Shown: in pieces, positions 46,908 to 56,876 of the stretch
Position numbering within the stretch: position 1 is the first letter of the stretch
Layout: each line of letters starts with the position of its first letter
Assembly (NCBI GenBank): GCA_951812995.1
Contig: CATOTD010000004.1
Span: forward strand, 62,001-126,000
Length of the DNA: 64,000 nucleotides
From: an uncultured Gammaproteobacteria bacterium
GTDB taxonomy: Bacteria; Pseudomonadota; Gammaproteobacteria; Eutrophobiales; Eutrophobiaceae
Direction of reading: 5' to 3'
Notes under the pieces: generated by a model
What the model saw: the letters and a program-made list of their open reading frames with translations, nothing else
Told to the model about the DNA's origin: nothing
Database searches by the model: none
Translations under genes and position numbers: made by a program

Positions 46908-47717
46908 TTATCCAGAATGCTGTTTAGCTTCATCCCAAAGCAGATCCATTTCCTCCAAAGTCGCATCATTGAGTGTTTTATCTTGTTTCCCAAGCATTGC
47001 TTCAATATACTGAAAACGCGCAACAAATTTATCGTTAGTCTGGCGCAGTGATAGCTCCGAATCGATCTTAAAATGCCTACCGAGATTGATGCAACAAAAT
47101 ATCAAATCGCCCAATTCTTCGGCTATATTATCAACATTATCGGGATCAAGCAGGGCTACACGAAGCTCGCTTAATTCTTCATCAATTTTATGCAAAATAT
47201 CCCGGCTGTCGCTCCAGTCAAAACCAACTGAGGCCGCTCGTTTTTGCAACTTCGCCGCTCTTTGTATCGCGGGCTGATGTTTGCCAATATCATCCAGCAA
47301 TCCTTTTTCTGACTGATCACCCTGGCTTGTCGCATGCTCACGTTCTTGTTGTTTTATTTGCTCGAAGAGTACTTCAACGTGTTCAATATTGTCTGCCTTG
47401 CGCCCTGCAAAAACATGTGGATGGCGGCGTTCTAGTTTTTGATTGAGCTGACTTACGACATCTTGAAAATTAAAATATTGGGCTTCATCTGCCATTTCAG
47501 AGTAAAAGATGATATGGAATAATAAATCGCCTAGTTCGTCTCGCAGACCGTCACTGTCATCACGTTCAATAGCATCCACGACCTCATAGGCTTCCTCTAG
47601 GGTATGGGCCTTTATCGATGCTATTGTTTGCGCTTTATCCCAGGGGCATCCATGGACGGGATCGCGTAGCGACTTCATGATAGCCAATAATCTTTCCAGC
47701 TCTTTCATCAGCGGCAC
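46908..47717 (-). CDS. mazG: Nucleoside triphosphate pyrophosphohydrolase MazG
   Basis: 269 aa with two MazG domains. First: GCPWDKAQTIASIKAHTLEE then AYEVVDAIE and LRDELGDLLFHIIFYSEMAD. Second: IDEELSELRVALLDPDNVDN and IAEELGDLIFCCINLGRHFK. It hydrolyses (d)NTPs and, in E. coli, lowers ppGpp through its effect on nucleotide pools. No MazEF genes are adjacent. Convergent with folE2. Confidence 0.95.
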   Translation of the reverse strand: MPLMKELERLLAIMKSLRDPVHGCPWDKAQTIASIKAHTLEEAYEVVDAIERDDSDGLRDELGDLLFHIIFYSEMADEAQYFNFQDVVSQLNQKLERRHPHVFAGRKADNIEHVEVLFEQIKQQEREHATSQGDQSEKGLLDDIGKHQPAIQRAAKLQKRAASVGFDWSDSRDILHKIDEELSELRVALLDPDNVDNIAEELGDLIFCCINLGRHFKIDSELSLRQTNDKFVARFQYIEAMLGKQDKTLNDATLEEMDLLWDEAKQHSG

Positions 47718-47833
47718 ACTATCGGGCTTGACCTTGATTGAGGTTTCGCATAAAACAAACAGACTATTATTTCAGCTTAAAACAATGTTATCCTAGAAAA
47801 GTTTACGCATAACAACCCCATAACAACAGTGAT

Positions 47834-48406
47834 ATGACACCATTAATTTTAAGGCTTGATACAGCAGGCTCTCCTGTTAGGTGGATACCTTGGCAGGATG
47901 CGGTTAATCTTTATAGCCGCGAAATGATTGCCTGGACTGCCGGTGAGCGTGTGTTCACCTTTTATGGCGGCATTAGCCGATTAACGGGGCAGCGTTCTAC
48001 CGTTGCGATCAATTCAATTATAGCCATCAAACGTTCTATTCCTGTTAAACGTAGTAAGCGAATTATACCGCCATTAACAAATCGCGAACTGTTTTTACGC
48101 GATGCTTTTTTATGTATGTATTGCGGCAAGAAATTTAACGACACCGCATTAACGCGCGATCATATTATTCCAATCTCTAAAGGTGGCATGGATCGTTGGT
48201 CTAATGTAGTGACCGCATGTCGATCTTGTAACACGCGCAAGGGTAACCGTACGCCAGAACGCGCCAAAATGCCATTACTAGCCATCCCCTACATTCCAAA
48301 TTGGGCTGAGTACCTGGCGTTGTCTAATAGAAAGATCCTTGCTGATCAAATGGAATTTCTGAAAGGTCAATTTTCAGGGCGGCAAATGTTTTTCCATAAC
48401 AATTAG
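47834..48406 (+). CDS. HNH endonuclease family protein
   Basis: 190 aa. An N-terminal domain (WIPWQDAVNLYSREMIAWTA) is followed by a zinc-finger HNH nuclease: CMYCGKKF, LTRDHIIPISKGGMDRWSNV and ACRSCNTRKGNRTPERA. This is the standalone chromosomal HNH type common in proteobacteria, with no known specific role. No restriction or toxin partner is adjacent. Confidence 0.88.
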   Translation: MTPLILRLDTAGSPVRWIPWQDAVNLYSREMIAWTAGERVFTFYGGISRLTGQRSTVAINSIIAIKRSIPVKRSKRIIPPLTNRELFLRDAFLCMYCGKKFNDTALTRDHIIPISKGGMDRWSNVVTACRSCNTRKGNRTPERAKMPLLAIPYIPNWAEYLALSNRKILADQMEFLKGQFSGRQMFFHNN

Positions 48407-48468
48407 CATGCTCACTTTTAAGTTTTTAATCCTGTTTCAATCTTGGCATCATTAACGAGGCAACACCA

Positions 48469-48834
48469 ATGAAATCTTTAATCATAATCAGTTTATTGTT
48501 AATCCCTGCTATAAGTATGGCCGTTGATAATAGTGGTAATTATGCGGTTTGGGGCCTGGGGGGAAAATCCTGTTTTGCCTTTAATAAATCGATCGGCACC
48601 GATAACAACGACGGGTACAAACAATATATCAAGGGTTTTCTGACTGCTTATAATATATTCACGGAAAAAACCTATAATATCACCGCCACAATGAATGAAA
48701 ATCAAGTCATCGAATGGCTTATTGAATATTGCGATAATAACCCGATGTCAAGCCTGGAAAATACATTGACCAGTTTTACTTTTGAACACTATGACAAGCG
48801 CATGAAGACCTCAGGATCGGGTGTGGGTCGATAA
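48469..48834 (+). CDS. Exported small protein of unknown function
   Basis: 121 aa with a signal peptide (MKSLIIISLLLIPAISMAVD). The mature part has two cysteines (GGKSCFAFNK and IEYCDNNPMSS) and a YIKGFLTAYN segment. This spacing is reminiscent of Rap1a/HdeA-like periplasmic proteins, but the match is only general. Purifying selection looks likely because the frame is clean. Function unknown. Confidence 0.7.
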   Translation: MKSLIIISLLLIPAISMAVDNSGNYAVWGLGGKSCFAFNKSIGTDNNDGYKQYIKGFLTAYNIFTEKTYNITATMNENQVIEWLIEYCDNNPMSSLENTLTSFTFEHYDKRMKTSGSGVGR

Positions 48835-48982
48835 ACCTTACACAACAATCATGAATATTGAACTATCAGGTTATTTTTTAGCTTTTAGAATTGATTAACA
48901 CGCTGAAATGGTTCATTATCAGCAGACGAAAAACTATTTGACTGAGAGACAATCTCAGCAATGTCTAAACTGGAGATTAAGT

Positions 48983-49276
48983 ATGAAGGCAAAAATAATC
49001 AAAATTAGCGTGCTTGCACTTTCGTTTGCAATGCTTGGCGGTTGTGGAAACATGCAAACAATGCAAGCTGATATAAATGCGGCTAACGCAGCGGCCGCTG
49101 CGGCAATGGCGAAAGCAAACGAGGCGTATAACATGGCTGCCAAAAGTCATGGTATTGCATCAGAAGCTGCACTTGCTGCTTCAAAGGCGCAAGCTACGGC
49201 TGATGCAGGACTTGAATGTTGTAATGCAAATTCAATGAAGATTGACCGTATGTTTGAAAAAGCAATGATGAAATAA
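48983..49276 (+). CDS. Lpp/OprI-like alanine-zipper outer-membrane lipoprotein
   Basis: 97 aa from the ATG at 48983, which has GGAG 9 bases upstream; an upstream in-frame ATG at 48908 is rejected. Lipobox LGGC gives a lipidated cysteine. The mature part is an alanine-rich heptad coiled coil (NAANAAAAAAMAKANEAYNM). Such proteins trimerise and anchor the outer membrane to peptidoglycan. The end (MFEKAMMK) keeps a terminal lysine as in Lpp, although two cysteines before it are unusual. A strong terminator follows. Confidence 0.88.
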   Translation: MKAKIIKISVLALSFAMLGGCGNMQTMQADINAANAAAAAAMAKANEAYNMAAKSHGIASEAALAASKAQATADAGLECCNANSMKIDRMFEKAMMK

Positions 49277-49298
49277 AAACCAAAAAATATTATTTTTT

Positions 49299-49332
49299 AA
49301 GCCCTGGTGATACCCACATCAGGGCTTTTTTT
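49299..49332 (+). terminator. Rho-independent terminator of the lipoprotein gene
   Basis: AAGCCCTG (49299-49306) pairs perfectly with CAGGGCTT (49320-49327) around a 13-base loop, followed by TTTTT. Preceded by an A/T-rich stretch. Typical of an abundantly expressed gene. Confidence 0.92.
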
Positions 49333-49427
49333 ATGCGGGAAAAATACCATCAAAGCAATACGCTCGTATCTTGAGCACTGGTATCATTCATGGCACCATT
49401 CATGGACATCATTAATGCGTACAGTCT

Positions 49428-49713
49428 GAGACCTTTGCGCTAAAGCGATACTTGTCCAGCCCGACCACGCTCAACCCAGCCCGACCCGACGTGACCCAGA
49501 TCAACCCAACCCGAACACGTTCGACCTGACTCAAGCCACACTCAACCACGCCCGACCACGCTCAACCCAGCCCGACCCGACTTGACTCAGATCAACCCAA
49601 CCCGAACACGTTCGACCTGACTCAAGCCACGCTCAACCCAGCCCGGCCCGACTTGACCCAGCCCGACTTGACCACGCCCATGGCGGGCTTAAGGTTTTTT
49701 GTGCAAAGGTTTC
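49428..49713. repeat. Pentamer-rhythm array P5, inverted relative to P2, with 91-bp duplication
   Basis: About 285 bp bounded by near-inverted ends: GAGACCTTTGCGCTAAAGCG at left and GTGCAAAGGTTTC at right. The core is C-rich (CGACC, CAACC, TGACC words). A block starting CCGACCACGCTCAACCCAGC at 49461 recurs at 49552, a 91-base period, the same spacing as in P2. It fills the gap between the lipoprotein terminator and the L,D-transpeptidase gene; no gene is present. Confidence 0.85.
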
Positions 49714-49749
49714 GATCGGTATTGCAGATAAATTGCAGGCAACACCCTG

Positions 49750-50781
49750 CTAATCAGCGACATTTAGTTCAGCCTTGATTGCTGATGCCAGATCTGGTCG
49801 CACAGCTTGGTAGGATACATTGTTAAAACTGCTTGCCACCGGCTTTTGCGTCACCGGCAAATAGTGTCCAATCGCAATCGGCAACCCGGTCGGTTTTTTT
49901 ATCGCTTCATACGCCGCCGACCAGTCAAGTTCATATTCTTTTCCGTTTGACAAAACAATCATCAACGCGACAACGCTGGTTAGATTGTTTTCATATTTTT
50001 CCGCATCCTCAATCAGGAAAGGATGCGCTTCGAGGTAAATAATATTATTTTTTACACCCATCTTATAGGGTTGGTTAATGATATTAACCCGGGTTTTAAG
50101 CGGTACTTCTGCAAACAAGGCCTTTATATTTTCTGGATAGAGACGAATACAACCATGACTGACCCGCATACCAATGCCGTAAGGTTTATTCGTACCATGG
50201 ATAAGGTAAGCGGGATGACCTAAGCGCATGGCAAAGTCACCCAATGGATTATCAGGGCCGGCTTTGACGACTCTGGGTAATGGATCGCCAGCCGCTGCGT
50301 GTTCTTTTCTGATTGATTCAGGCGGATACCAATTCGGGTTGACTTTTTTCTCAATGATGCTTGTCTTTATATATGGCGTGTTCCAACCTTCCCGGCCAAT
50401 GCCAAGCGGATATGTGAGCACTGCTTGCGGTTTGCCTTTCGACCTTGGCAGGTAGTAATACAAACGCATCTCGGGGATATTCAAAACTATCCCTTCCATG
50501 GGCGCGACAGGTAAAATAAATTGCGCGGGTAATGTAATATCTTGGCCTGCTAATGGTAGCCAGGTGTCAACATCAGGATTAACCAATTTTATATCTTGAT
50601 AGCCAAAACCATAGCGGCGGGCAATATCTAATAACGTATCTTCCGGATCGGCTTTAATATTGATTATTTCACCAATCAGCGTATCACCGGATTCATCCAA
50701 ACTATATTGCGCAGCATAAACGCCCTGCAGACAGCCGACAAGCAGGCCGAGCAAGATAATATGATTGATTAATCGTTGCAT
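49750..50781 (-). CDS. L,D-transpeptidase (YkuD family) with N-terminal LysM-like domain
   Basis: 343 aa. A signal peptide is followed by a LysM-like segment (DTLLDIARRYGFGYQDIKLV) and a YkuD domain with the catalytic cysteine in HGTNKPYGIGMRVSHGCIRL. This is the ErfK/YbiS layout. These enzymes crosslink peptidoglycan or attach lipoproteins to it; the Lpp-like gene 500 bases away is a plausible partner. The C-terminal 70 residues are an extension of unclear role. Confidence 0.93.
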   Translation of the reverse strand: MQRLINHIILLGLLVGCLQGVYAAQYSLDESGDTLIGEIINIKADPEDTLLDIARRYGFGYQDIKLVNPDVDTWLPLAGQDITLPAQFILPVAPMEGIVLNIPEMRLYYYLPRSKGKPQAVLTYPLGIGREGWNTPYIKTSIIEKKVNPNWYPPESIRKEHAAAGDPLPRVVKAGPDNPLGDFAMRLGHPAYLIHGTNKPYGIGMRVSHGCIRLYPENIKALFAEVPLKTRVNIINQPYKMGVKNNIIYLEAHPFLIEDAEKYENNLTSVVALMIVLSNGKEYELDWSAAYEAIKKPTGLPIAIGHYLPVTQKPVASSFNNVSYQAVRPDLASAIKAELNVAD

Positions 50782-50855
50782 CGCAGATAATGCTATTTTT
50801 TAGTTAAATCTCACCCGGGCCATCAGCTATATTTATCGCATTGCGATGCGTATTA

Positions 50856-53800
50856 TCAGGCAGTAGCGACATGTTTCGATTCGCCAATGCGTAATAAACT
50901 TGGCAGTAATATCAAAGTAAAAAATGTACTTACTACCATTCCGCCCACAATAACAGCCGCCAATCCTCGGTATAATTCTGCCCCGGCACCCGGGATTACC
51001 AACAATGGCAACATCCCAAATATACTGGTCAATGTGCTCATTATAATAGGCCGTAATCGCAATACGACAGCTTCTGCCACTGCGTCTTTTCTGGAACGTC
51101 CCGCACGTTCAGCAACGCGCGTCTGATACACCAATAAAATCGCATTATTGACCACCAGACCAAGCAAGATGATAAACCCAATCATGGTTAACAAATCCAT
51201 CGCCTGGAAACTCACCAGATTGATCACATATAAGGCCAAAACACCACCAAAGGTCGCCAGCGGGATTGAAAGTAATACCAATATGCTATCCTTAAATGAC
51301 CTAAACATTGCGCTCATGAGTAAGTATAAAATCGTGATGGCCAATAAAAAACTGCCCAGCATGCTTGTCAATGCTTTGTCTAATTTATCCGCCGTGCCCC
51401 CATATTGAATATCACCATCTTCTGGTAATTGCGCAAGAATTTGTGGCTCAATATCCCTGCGTATCACTTCCAACGCCTCTTCCAAAGAGACTGTAGCCGG
51501 GGGTGATACTTCCAATGTGACGGTCCTTCTTCGATTGATGCGTCTGATTTCTTCAGGGCCTGCAGTGCGCACCACATCCACTAATTCATTTAAAGGCAAG
51601 ACCCCGGCATTGGCAGTCATCACCGGTATACTTGCCAACGTCTCAGGTGTATCCCATGCCTTGGATCGTAAGATAATATCCAGCGTTTCTTCGCCGTTAA
51701 AATAATCACCTATAAACCTTCCATCGCCTAATGTCTGTGTAAACGCCGCCACAATCGATCGATCCCAACCGGCTTCAGAAATACGCCTCTCGTTTGGGAT
51801 CAACCGCAATTCTGGTTGTGCCAGTTGTAGTTCCGGACGAGGACGTGTTTTAGGGTATAGCGGCGTAATTGATATAAATGCCTGTAATGCGGTATCCATT
51901 AAAGCCGGTAAATCTTTTGACTGCATGTTGATGTCTATTGTGCGTCCTGATCCAAAGCCACGAAACAAGGCCGCCTGTTTGGCAAAGGCAAATGCATCTG
52001 GAAAGCCTTGTATGATCGAGTCTACCAGGGGTACAAGTTTTCCGACATCTGCATCGTTTTTAGCGACTACACCCATAAATACGCTTCTTGAAAAAGCAAC
52101 GAAGAAATAATGTTCAATAGCCGGATCTTTTAGCCCATCAATATAGGGTTGCATTCTGCTGGCAATAATGTCTCCCATTTCTGTCTCAATTGTTGAGATA
52201 TTTGTACCTGGCGGCGGCAAGATGAATGCAAAGGCAAGATTACGGTTGCCATCTGGTAAATAGTCTGTCTTGGGTGTTAATTGCTGCACGATTAACAACG
52301 GTATTGTAATCAATGACAGTATCCAGAATGCGCGGCGTACGGGTGTATTGGTTAAGGTCATGATTAATTTACAGATCATGTTCCAGATATTCTGATAAGG
52401 ATCGACAAAGTTTTTCTTTGCAAGCAATATTTTAGCACCCGTGGGGATGACCGTAATAGCCACAAAAAATGAAAGGGTTATGGCAGCGGTTATAGTAACG
52501 GCGAGATCAGAAAATAACTTGCCTGCCTCTTCTTCAAGAAAAACAACGGGTAGGAATATTGCAACCGTCGTCGCAGTAGAAGCTAATAATGCGCCTTGAA
52601 CCTGGCCGGCACCTTGCATAGATGCCTCCTCTGCTGACAGCCCACGTTCACGCAAGCGGACTATATTTTCCAACACGATTATTGATGCATCAAGCACCAT
52701 GCCAAGTGCGAAGGCAAGGCCTGCAAGCGAAATGACATTCACAGTACGCCCGGCAAGATCCATGATACTGAAGCTGGCAATCAAACAAACCGGTATTGCC
52801 GCTGTAACGATCAGGGTTGCGGGCAGTTTTAATAGAAACAAAAAGAGGACCGCCACAGCAAGTGCAATGCCTAAACCCAGATTATTACGCAGCAATTCAA
52901 TTGCACGATGAATGTAGATTGTTTCATCAGCAACCTGGGTCATGATCAAGCCCGCACGTTGCAAGGGGCCATTATTCAACTCAATAACCGCCTCCTGCAA
53001 AGCAGACATGACCTCTAGCACGTTAACGCCATTCTCACGTTGTGCATTTACCGCTAAAGAGAACGTGCCTTTGGTTAGGACAAAGCTACTCTTGTCGGCA
53101 AAACGTTCTTCAATGATTGCAACATCACGCAGGTAAATAGGTCTCCCATCACGCCAATCTAATATCATCTCGCCAAGATTGGTTGCGGCATATTTGCCTG
53201 CGAAACGAATACTGTACTCGCGTTTACCCACATCAACAAAACCCGCAGAAACGTCCTCACTGGTGCCTGCTAGTCGCATCACTTTGTCGAGTCGAACACC
53301 TAAGTTAGCCGCCTTATAGGGATCAAAGGTTATGCGTAATTCCCTGGATCTACCGCCATGAACATCTGAGCGAGCAACACCAGGTATGCGTTCAAAACGC
53401 GACTGCACAACTTCCTCGACAAAATCATTATACGTTTCAATTGGCCTTTGATTATCTTTTGTCGTTTTGATGATAAACCAAGCAATCGCACGGGCATTCT
53501 GACCCACGGTACTGAGCGACGGCTCGTCGGCATCATCGGGATAATCAGACACCTGATTCAAACGATTCATGACTTCAACCAAAGCCCTGCGCATATCCAT
53601 ATCGACGGCAAATTGCAGATTGATTTCACCTCTGCCTTCATACGCGGTTGCACGAATTTCAGTCAGCCCCGGCAAACCGCGCAAGACATCTTCTTGCGGT
53701 TCAATGATTTCTGCTTCGACTTCGTATGGTGTCGCCGCTCGCCATGTTGTCGTGACCGTGATCTCTGGCTCTTCAATCTCGGGGGTTAGTTGTATTGGCA

Positions 53801-53894
53801 AGCGCGTGAGGCTGATAGTCCCAAAAATCAATATAAGAATGATTGCAACCAGCAGTGCTACAGGATTCGCAAGACATGCACGGGTTAGATCCAC
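50856..53894 (-). CDS. RND efflux transporter permease (AcrB-like)
   Basis: 1012 aa, the normal length, with TM helices at 10-30 and blocks around 340-560 and 870-1000. Conserved blocks: PEIEEPEITVTTTWRAATPY, GLAFALGMVLDASIIVLENI (proton-relay aspartate in TM4; one of AcrB's two aspartates is replaced by alanine) and LLGLVVNNAILLVYQ. It works with the adjacent membrane-fusion protein gene (start and stop overlap by one base). The outer-membrane channel gene is not in the window. Substrate unknown. Confidence 0.95.
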   Translation of the reverse strand: MDLTRACLANPVALLVAIILILIFGTISLTRLPIQLTPEIEEPEITVTTTWRAATPYEVEAEIIEPQEDVLRGLPGLTEIRATAYEGRGEINLQFAVDMDMRRALVEVMNRLNQVSDYPDDADEPSLSTVGQNARAIAWFIIKTTKDNQRPIETYNDFVEEVVQSRFERIPGVARSDVHGGRSRELRITFDPYKAANLGVRLDKVMRLAGTSEDVSAGFVDVGKREYSIRFAGKYAATNLGEMILDWRDGRPIYLRDVAIIEERFADKSSFVLTKGTFSLAVNAQRENGVNVLEVMSALQEAVIELNNGPLQRAGLIMTQVADETIYIHRAIELLRNNLGLGIALAVAVLFLFLLKLPATLIVTAAIPVCLIASFSIMDLAGRTVNVISLAGLAFALGMVLDASIIVLENIVRLRERGLSAEEASMQGAGQVQGALLASTATTVAIFLPVVFLEEEAGKLFSDLAVTITAAITLSFFVAITVIPTGAKILLAKKNFVDPYQNIWNMICKLIMTLTNTPVRRAFWILSLITIPLLIVQQLTPKTDYLPDGNRNLAFAFILPPPGTNISTIETEMGDIIASRMQPYIDGLKDPAIEHYFFVAFSRSVFMGVVAKNDADVGKLVPLVDSIIQGFPDAFAFAKQAALFRGFGSGRTIDINMQSKDLPALMDTALQAFISITPLYPKTRPRPELQLAQPELRLIPNERRISEAGWDRSIVAAFTQTLGDGRFIGDYFNGEETLDIILRSKAWDTPETLASIPVMTANAGVLPLNELVDVVRTAGPEEIRRINRRRTVTLEVSPPATVSLEEALEVIRRDIEPQILAQLPEDGDIQYGGTADKLDKALTSMLGSFLLAITILYLLMSAMFRSFKDSILVLLSIPLATFGGVLALYVINLVSFQAMDLLTMIGFIILLGLVVNNAILLVYQTRVAERAGRSRKDAVAEAVVLRLRPIIMSTLTSIFGMLPLLVIPGAGAELYRGLAAVIVGGMVVSTFFTLILLPSLLRIGESKHVATA

Positions 53895-54952
53895 TAGCTG
53901 CTTGATCCACCGATTATTTGTACCGTTTGTCCAGGACGTAGTCGTTCATTACCGCGCACGACTATTTTATCATTTGCGCGGACATCCCCGATAATTTGTA
54001 TGTGGGTTGTATTTGCAACACCGGTTGTGACTGGAACGACTTCTGCCAGATTGTTGGCATTTATCCTGTATACGATAATGCCTGATTGCCGAATAACCAA
54101 TGCATCACGAGGTACAGCAATGACATTTTGTACCGCGCTGGTAGGTACTGCTATTTCTACCGCTGTACCTACAGGCCAATGACTGTGCTGGAATTCGACC
54201 CTGATTTCATACAGCCTGGAAATATCATCACCCACCGGTATGACTGTGCGTACAATGCCATCAACGTCCACGTCGGCAGTATCTCTAATTCTGACTTTAG
54301 TGCCGTTTTTTACATATAAAAAAGATGCTTGCGAAATATGCGCTTGTGCCTCAACGCGCTGTGTATCAATAAGACGTATAATATGATCACCCACATCCAC
54401 TCTTTCTCCAGGTGACTTGTAACGCTCGGTTACAACACCCGCAAACGGTGCCCGTACAGTGGTTTTATTAAGATCATCATGTGCCATTGCCAGCTTGGCT
54501 TTGACTACCCGTATTTTAGCCAGGGCCTCATCTCGACTTGCCTGTGTTTGATCCAGTTGGTTTTTTGCCGCATTATTTTGCTTGGCGAGTCTTGCAAGCC
54601 GCAGAGATTCACGCTGAAAAAAGCCAACCATGGTCTCAATAGGCTGCGCTTCTGCCTCAATTTCGTTTAATACAAGGCGATAAGTTGCATCATCCACTTT
54701 TGCAATTAATTCATTTTCTTGCACGCGATCGCCAGCCTCAAGCACTGTTTGCAAGATGCCTTCGACCTCAGCCGCAATTTTTGCATCATACCGTCCTATA
54801 ACCGTACCGGTCACCCAGGTAAACGGCGCAATTTCGATGTTGGCGGCCGCTTCTATCTGTACGATTGCCGGCGGGGCATCACCGCCCGCAATGGCAAGCG
54901 CGGGTAAAAAAGCGCATTGAAAAATGAAACGATGGATGAGTCTATTTCGCAT
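53894..54952 (-). CDS. RND efflux periplasmic adaptor (membrane fusion protein)
   Basis: 352 aa. A signal peptide (FQCAFLPALAIAGG) is followed by the lipoyl half-motif EVEGILQTVLEAGDRVQENE, an alpha-hairpin coiled coil (RESLRLARLAKQNNAAKNQL to AKAKLAMAHDDLNK), and the second lipoyl half TTVRAPFAGVVTERYKSPGE. A beta-barrel and membrane-proximal domain follow. No lipobox cysteine is seen, so it is periplasmic rather than lipidated. Co-transcribed with the permease. Confidence 0.94.
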   Translation of the reverse strand: MRNRLIHRFIFQCAFLPALAIAGGDAPPAIVQIEAAANIEIAPFTWVTGTVIGRYDAKIAAEVEGILQTVLEAGDRVQENELIAKVDDATYRLVLNEIEAEAQPIETMVGFFQRESLRLARLAKQNNAAKNQLDQTQASRDEALAKIRVVKAKLAMAHDDLNKTTVRAPFAGVVTERYKSPGERVDVGDHIIRLIDTQRVEAQAHISQASFLYVKNGTKVRIRDTADVDVDGIVRTVIPVGDDISRLYEIRVEFQHSHWPVGTAVEIAVPTSAVQNVIAVPRDALVIRQSGIIVYRINANNLAEVVPVTTGVANTTHIQIIGDVRANDKIVVRGNERLRPGQTVQIIGGSSS

Positions 54953-54975
54953 AATTTAGTGGTCCAAAAGAAAGA

Positions 54976-55506
54976 TTATTTTTCTTTTAATCTTGGCATT
55001 AATTCAACCAGGTTGCAGGGCCTGGTACGATAATCAAGTTGCAATCGGATCAGTGCATCCCAGGCGACAGCACAGGCGGCCTTCGAGCCTGGCATACAAA
55101 AGATATAAGTGCCATTGGCAACACCCGCAACAGCGCGCGATTGTAGGGTCGAAGTGCCAATCTGTTTATATGATATTGCGCGAAAGCATTCACCAAAACC
55201 ATCAATCGTTTTGTCGAAAAGTACGCTTGCGGCTTCTGGCGTGCCGTCGCGGCCCGTGACACCAGTACCGCCTGTCGTCAATATCACCTGCACGTCAGCA
55301 TCCGCAATCCACCTGGACATTGCCGCACGAATGGCATATTTATCATCCGGCACGATTTTTTTTTCATGTAGCTCGTGTCCTTGCTGTTTAAGCAAGTCAA
55401 CCAAGCGTTGGCCTGATATATCGCTATCTTCAGTCCTGGAATCAGAAATGGTCAGGACGGCAATATGCAGTGGTATAAATGCTCTTTCAGTTTTTTTTTC
55501 AGTCAT
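54976..55506 (-). CDS. moaB: Molybdenum cofactor biosynthesis protein B
   Basis: About 176 aa from the ATG at 55506. LHIAVLTISDSRTEDSDISG, ILTTGGTGVTGRDGTPEAA and FCMPGSKAACAVAWDALI are MoaB/Mog motifs: adenylation of molybdopterin. It is the only Mo-cofactor gene here, but the TupA-like binding protein at 15945 fits the same metal economy. The gene is 23 bases upstream of the efflux operon start region on the same strand. Confidence 0.93.
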   Translation of the reverse strand: MTEKKTERAFIPLHIAVLTISDSRTEDSDISGQRLVDLLKQQGHELHEKKIVPDDKYAIRAAMSRWIADADVQVILTTGGTGVTGRDGTPEAASVLFDKTIDGFGECFRAISYKQIGTSTLQSRAVAGVANGTYIFCMPGSKAACAVAWDALIRLQLDYRTRPCNLVELMPRLKEK

Positions 55507-55574
55507 AATATTGCGAATCAAGCTCTATCGCGTAATCATAATGCAGGTAAGTATAAAATCACAGATTAAATCCA

Positions 55575-56018
55575 GTGCCCAGAAAGATGCCCAAAAAGAT
55601 GTCCAAAAATATACCAAGGCAAAACAAACCGCTAGCATCAATGCGATTAGACAAATGGCTCTGGTGTGCCCGTTTTTATAAAACACGCGCCCTCGCCGCG
55701 ACCGCCATCAAGGCGCATAAGATAAATGTCAATAATGCAGCAATCAAAGCCGCGAAACATATCAAGATCGGTGACAAGATAGCAGTCCGTAAAACGCCTT
55801 ATGAATACCGGATCACCATTCTAAAATTGGCACCTGGCCGTCTATCTGCGGCACAGGCGGTATTGTTGTTTGCAGAAGACAAAGACAGTATCGAGGCACG
55901 CGCAACATTAAAGGCACAAATCAAAGCCGATGCAACATTTCCAAAAACGATAGGTCGGCCGACAAAACGAAATCGACGGGAGATTATTCGGTTTACTCGC
56001 ATACCAAGAGATGAATAG
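55575..56018 (+). CDS. hslR: RNA-binding S4-domain protein, heat shock protein 15 type
   Basis: 147 aa as drawn; ATGs at 55599 and 55641 are alternatives. The core SMRLDKWLWCARFYKTRALA, AIKAHKINVNNAAIKAAKHI and KIGDKIAV is the S4 fold; the basic tail is typical of Hsp15, which rescues 50S subunits carrying nascent chains. The lysine-rich extra N-terminus (MPRKMPKKMSKN) comes from a repetitive start and may not be translated. Confidence 0.9.
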   Translation: MPRKMPKKMSKNIPRQNKPLASMRLDKWLWCARFYKTRALAATAIKAHKINVNNAAIKAAKHIKIGDKIAVRKTPYEYRITILKLAPGRLSAAQAVLLFAEDKDSIEARATLKAQIKADATFPKTIGRPTKRNRREIIRFTRIPRDE

Positions 56019-56089
56019 CCTTTAATGGCGCTAATATTGATTAGCTTCATCAATGACCAACATTAATCGAGACTAGCCTGTTGGTTTGT

Positions 56090-56674
56090 TTAACACGCCT
56101 GGTAGTTTTTAGCGATACACTCGCGGGCAAGTTTCTGCGCCTCGGCGATTTGGGCGGGAGTCATGCGCTTGGCAATGTTATCTCGGTTGTGGGACGCATC
56201 GTCATCCCCAGATGATGCGGCAATGTTGTACCACATATGGGCACGGACATAATCCTGTGGGACACCTTCCCCGTTGCCATACATCTGACCCAAATTGTAC
56301 TGGGCCTCGGCAATACCCTGTTCGGCCGCCAGCCGATACCATTTCAGTGCAATCTTATCATCTTGTGGGACACCTTCCCCGTTGTCATACATCACACCCA
56401 AATTGTTCTGGGCCTTGGCATGACCCTGTTCAGCCGCCAGCCGATACCATTTCAGCGCCGTCTTATAGTCCTGTGGGACACCTTCTTCCCCGAAGTGATA
56501 CATCACACCCAAAATGAGCTGGGCCATGGCATCACCCTGTTCGGCTAATGTCTTATATAACGGCAGGGCCGTGCTGTAATCACCCCGCTCGTATGCGGCC
56601 TCTGCGTCCGATAAGGTATCTGCATAGCTATGACAGGTGATTAAGATTGCAACGAGTAAGATGATATGGCGCAT
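56090..56674 (-). CDS. Sel1-repeat periplasmic protein
   Basis: 194 aa with a signal peptide (IILLVAILITCHSYA). Four Sel1-like TPR repeats follow, nearly identical in the middle (GVPQDYKTALKWYRLAAEQG, GVPQDDKIALKWYRLAAEQG, GVPQDYVRAHMWYNIAASSG). Such proteins scaffold interactions. The near-identical repeats at DNA level could recombine and change repeat number. Stand-alone gene. Confidence 0.92.
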   Translation of the reverse strand: MRHIILLVAILITCHSYADTLSDAEAAYERGDYSTALPLYKTLAEQGDAMAQLILGVMYHFGEEGVPQDYKTALKWYRLAAEQGHAKAQNNLGVMYDNGEGVPQDDKIALKWYRLAAEQGIAEAQYNLGQMYGNGEGVPQDYVRAHMWYNIAASSGDDDASHNRDNIAKRMTPAQIAEAQKLARECIAKNYQAC

Positions 56675-56876
56675 GTTTTAAGTTCCTTTCAAAATGACTT
56701 TGGTGCTAATAATAAATATTATGATGGGATATAGCCAATGTATTCATGCACCGTTTTTAGCAAAAATATTCACCCGCTCTCGTATTGTAATACAGCCATA
56801 AATATTAATTTTAATAATGCATTATGATTTTTCAATCCAGCATTCGATGAAGAATATATGCACAATATAAGCTTAA

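Noticed and set aside
46908..48406. mazG and the HNH nuclease gene as parts of a defence island
   Set aside because: Both are common housekeeping-type chromosomal genes in proteobacteria. They are in opposite orientation and no other defence gene is nearby.
49428..49713. A possible CRISPR array, because of the repeated blocks
   Set aside because: The repeats are contiguous tandem blocks with no unique spacers of constant length, and no cas genes are present.
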